Program-made: the position numbers and the translations under genes | The notes under the pieces: model-generated | Seen by the model: the letters and a program-made list of their open reading frames with translations, nothing else | Databases searched by the model: none | What the model was told of the DNA's origin: nothing | Assembly (NCBI GenBank): GCA_964019655.1 | Contig: CAXHTR010000001.1 | Span: forward strand, 620,001-684,000 | Direction of reading: 5' to 3' | DNA: 64,000 bases | DNA from: Perkinsela sp. pyNocScin1 | Lineage: Eukaryota; Euglenozoa; Kinetoplastea; Prokinetoplastida; Perkinselidae | Shown here: positions 62,389-64,000 of the stretch, in pieces | How the letters are laid out: each line of letters starts with the position of its first letter | Position numbering within the stretch: position 1 is the stretch's first letter

Positions 62389-63390
62389 ATGTGCATCGTT
62401 TTGACAATAGCTGTCGATCCAGCGCTCGGCCGCCTCGACTACGACTCCCTCACCGACCAGGCTCGCATGGACATCCTCGTCGCGGGACTCACAAGTGACC
62501 ATTTTTTTCGAAAGCGCGGCAATTTTATCGATGTCTGCGAATGCCGAGGAATCACCTGCAACGCAGACGAAGAGGTCATAGGGATCGAAGACAGCATTGG
62601 TAATAGCACGTCGGGCTTTCGGGGCGCGCTTGACCTTAAGTTCATTCCCCCAGGCGTCACGATGTTCACCATCAGCCGACTTTCCTCGCTGAAAGGAACA
62701 CTGGACACAAGCACGCTACCCCGCGGATTGCGCGAGCTCACACTGGCGCATCAGAAATTTAGTGGTAGCGTTGCGATGCAGACGCTCCCGGGCGAGATGC
62801 GGACTTTGTTCTTGGAAGGCTGCGGCTTCTCTGGGAGCTGTGACCTCTCACGTTTGCCAGAGCACATGACATCCTTGAATCTCAGTCAAAACGAATTTTA
62901 TGGGACACTGGAAACGCGGGTGCTTCCACAAAAGTTAGAAAGGCTTCATCTTCGCAGCAACAAACTTGTGGGCAGCCTTGATTTGACAGCACTGCCCCCA
63001 GGACTTGTCGTCTGCGACGCTGGCCACAACGATATGCGAGGGTCGCTGTGCTTCGAAACTCTACCAGCGACCCTTGAGCAAATTTCACTCTCAGGCAATA
63101 AATTTAGCGGCTCTATTGTCATCAAAAAACTTCCACCTCGCTTTCGACGCCTCAATGTCGCTTCGAATAAGCTGGACGGTGTCTTCGAGCTTTGCAGCAT
63201 CCCTGAAACAATGGAAGCAATCTATTTTGAGCGGAATTCGCTGACAGGGACTGTCGTCCTACCGAAAGATAAATATTTTAACCGCACTCTTGTGTGCTCG
63301 GCATACAATTCCATCCAAGCTGTCGTCGACGAGAACGGCGATGTGCATCGGCTGCAGCGGTCGATCTTATCGACCCAGTGGGGAGCTTGA
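62389..63390 (+). CDS. Secreted class A LRR protein, about 9 repeats
   Basis: A 333-residue protein. The ATG at 62389 gives MCIVLTIAVD and then PALGRLDYDSL; the TTG upstream is ignored. RMDILVAGL and CECRGITCNADE form the cap, with C for the usual tryptophan before RGI. Nine repeats follow (SLKGTLDT, KFSGSVAM, GFSGSCDL, NEFYG, NKLVG, NDMRG, NKFSG, NKLDG, NSLTG). The terminal cap is IQAVVDENGDVHRL, one of the cleanest in the family. The leader is nearly identical in design to that of the gene at 22920 (DPALGRLDYxSL), its likely closest relative. Confidence 0.92.
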   Translation: MCIVLTIAVDPALGRLDYDSLTDQARMDILVAGLTSDHFFRKRGNFIDVCECRGITCNADEEVIGIEDSIGNSTSGFRGALDLKFIPPGVTMFTISRLSSLKGTLDTSTLPRGLRELTLAHQKFSGSVAMQTLPGEMRTLFLEGCGFSGSCDLSRLPEHMTSLNLSQNEFYGTLETRVLPQKLERLHLRSNKLVGSLDLTALPPGLVVCDAGHNDMRGSLCFETLPATLEQISLSGNKFSGSIVIKKLPPRFRRLNVASNKLDGVFELCSIPETMEAIYFERNSLTGTVVLPKDKYFNRTLVCSAYNSIQAVVDENGDVHRLQRSILSTQWGA

Positions 63391-63508
63391 TTTTTAAATA
63401 CTTTTCAGAAATCGCGATAAATTGCGTATCCATCGGAAGTAGGTGAGGCCTTTTTCTATTTATCAAGACTTCAATAGTGTAAAGTTTTTTTTGATCAAGA
63501 AAAGAGAG

Positions 63509-63868
63509 ATGCCCGCCTTTTTGCTGCTCAACATCGCCTGCGTTTTCTCTGACGATAACCTGAAATATGTAGCACATAACCCACATGAAAAAGCATACTC
63601 ACATCTGAAAAGAAGTGAATACAACCCATCAGATATTGCTGAAATTACTGCACCTGAACCACTAACTCCCAAGCGCAAGTACCGCGTCATAGCCATGCGC
63701 CGGCTGACGAGCAGCGAGCTTCTCGAGCATCTTGTGCCTGCGTTCCTCTTTGGTGGCCTCCTTTTGACCTACGCATACTTTTACTACGATGAATGGCGGC
63801 GACTGATGTACGGCTCTGACTTTTATAGGGACTCAGAGTGGCTTCGGATGAGCCACATCGGTATTTGA
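63509..63868 (+). CDS. Small single-pass membrane protein of unknown function
   Basis: A 119-residue protein. The ATG at 63509 gives a leader-like MPAFLLLNIACVFSDD, followed by a polar region, a basic patch (PKRKYRVIAMRR) and one membrane helix (LVPAFLFGGLLLTYAYFYY, about residues 76-94), then DEWRRLMYGSD and a short tail. If the leader is cleaved it is a type I membrane protein. I do not recognise it. It has no LRR. The leader again ends before acidic residues, as in the LRR family, so a shared secretory context is possible. Confidence 0.7.
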   Translation: MPAFLLLNIACVFSDDNLKYVAHNPHEKAYSHLKRSEYNPSDIAEITAPEPLTPKRKYRVIAMRRLTSSELLEHLVPAFLFGGLLLTYAYFYYDEWRRLMYGSDFYRDSEWLRMSHIGI

Positions 63869-64000
63869 AGTGTCTGTGATTTGGTAAATTTCATCGCATA
63901 GACAGGTAAGTCTTGCTGAATGCTAATCATAGCGGTCCATGCTATCATCGATGTATTCAGTGTGATAAACTGAGACAAAACACATCAAATCATAATCAGG
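63869..64000. other. Spacer at window edge
   Basis: 132 AT-rich bases after the last gene. Nothing recognisable. Confidence 0.4.

Noticed and set aside
548-62400. Signal-peptide codons as 3' splice sites (TCTGCAG|AC before the mature protein)
   Set aside because: Several plus-strand genes show a pyrimidine run and CAG at the SAD junction, which suggested a hidden upstream exon. The genes at 9589, 11275, 23870, 26894 and 62389 have no AG there, yet keep the same protein pattern, so the resemblance comes from codons for L, F, S, A and D.

Overview
The window looks like nuclear DNA of a unicellular eukaryote, and most likely a kinetoplastid-type protist. Genes are intronless and lie in same-strand runs: + to 5.4 kb, one - gene at 6 kb, + to 9.4 kb, - from 9.6 to 16.3 kb, + from 16.8 to 26.2 kb, - from 26.9 to 34.7 kb, + from 36.9 to 47.8 kb, - from 48.6 to 59.3 kb, then + to the end. 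Several starts follow a pyrimidine tract and an AG by only 0-20 bases, as expected for spliced-leader addition. There are no Shine-Dalgarno sites or operons. The species cannot be named from sequence alone; Perkinsela or a bodonid would fit, but that is inference.

About 44 loci, most of the window, belong to one diversified family of secreted leucine-rich-repeat (LRR) proteins. Each intact member has a short signal peptide (often ending S/T-A-D), an N-terminal cap with a W-x-G-V-x-C/F-D core resembling the LRRNT cap of plant LRR proteins and of the Leishmania PSA/GP46 surface antigens, and 23-residue repeats of the form LPxxLxxLxLxxNxFSG followed by xxDLxx. None has a C-terminal hydrophobic anchor, so they look soluble. 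Class A (longer) carries an LGR-x-D ... RMELLV signature, 4-18 repeats and often a final VVDxxGxx motif. Class B (shorter, about 200-285 aa) has three to five repeats, a TR-x-LPR strand and either a TxxYYGxLP/GVxxxxP end or a DGxxxDxR end. Class C is a pair (47.1 and 50.1 kb) ending in ADPADxxRI. Nine loci are broken by nonsense changes, frameshifts, truncation or insertion, so the family is turning over by birth and death.

Housekeeping genes sit between the LRR genes: COQ5 (ubiquinone methyltransferase), an AFG2/SPATA5-type double AAA ATPase, a TRM10-type tRNA m1R9 methyltransferase, an arginine-rich protein with a PAZ-like domain but no PIWI domain, and several unrecognised genes (13990, 14538, 33317, 60133, 63509).

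A complete 5378-bp DNA transposon lies at 35540-40917 in a divergent strand-switch region. It has 25-bp terminal inverted repeats, a 4-bp duplication (ACCT), an intact 936-aa IS30-like DDE transposase with nine 15-residue repeats, two or three small accessory ORFs, and at each end nine direct copies of an ATTGGCAG box spaced by about 21 bp. A hAT-like miniature element (52224-52417) and a hairpin-rich inverted-repeat element inside a broken LRR junction (31881-32142) are also present. No rRNA, tRNA or CRISPR was seen.
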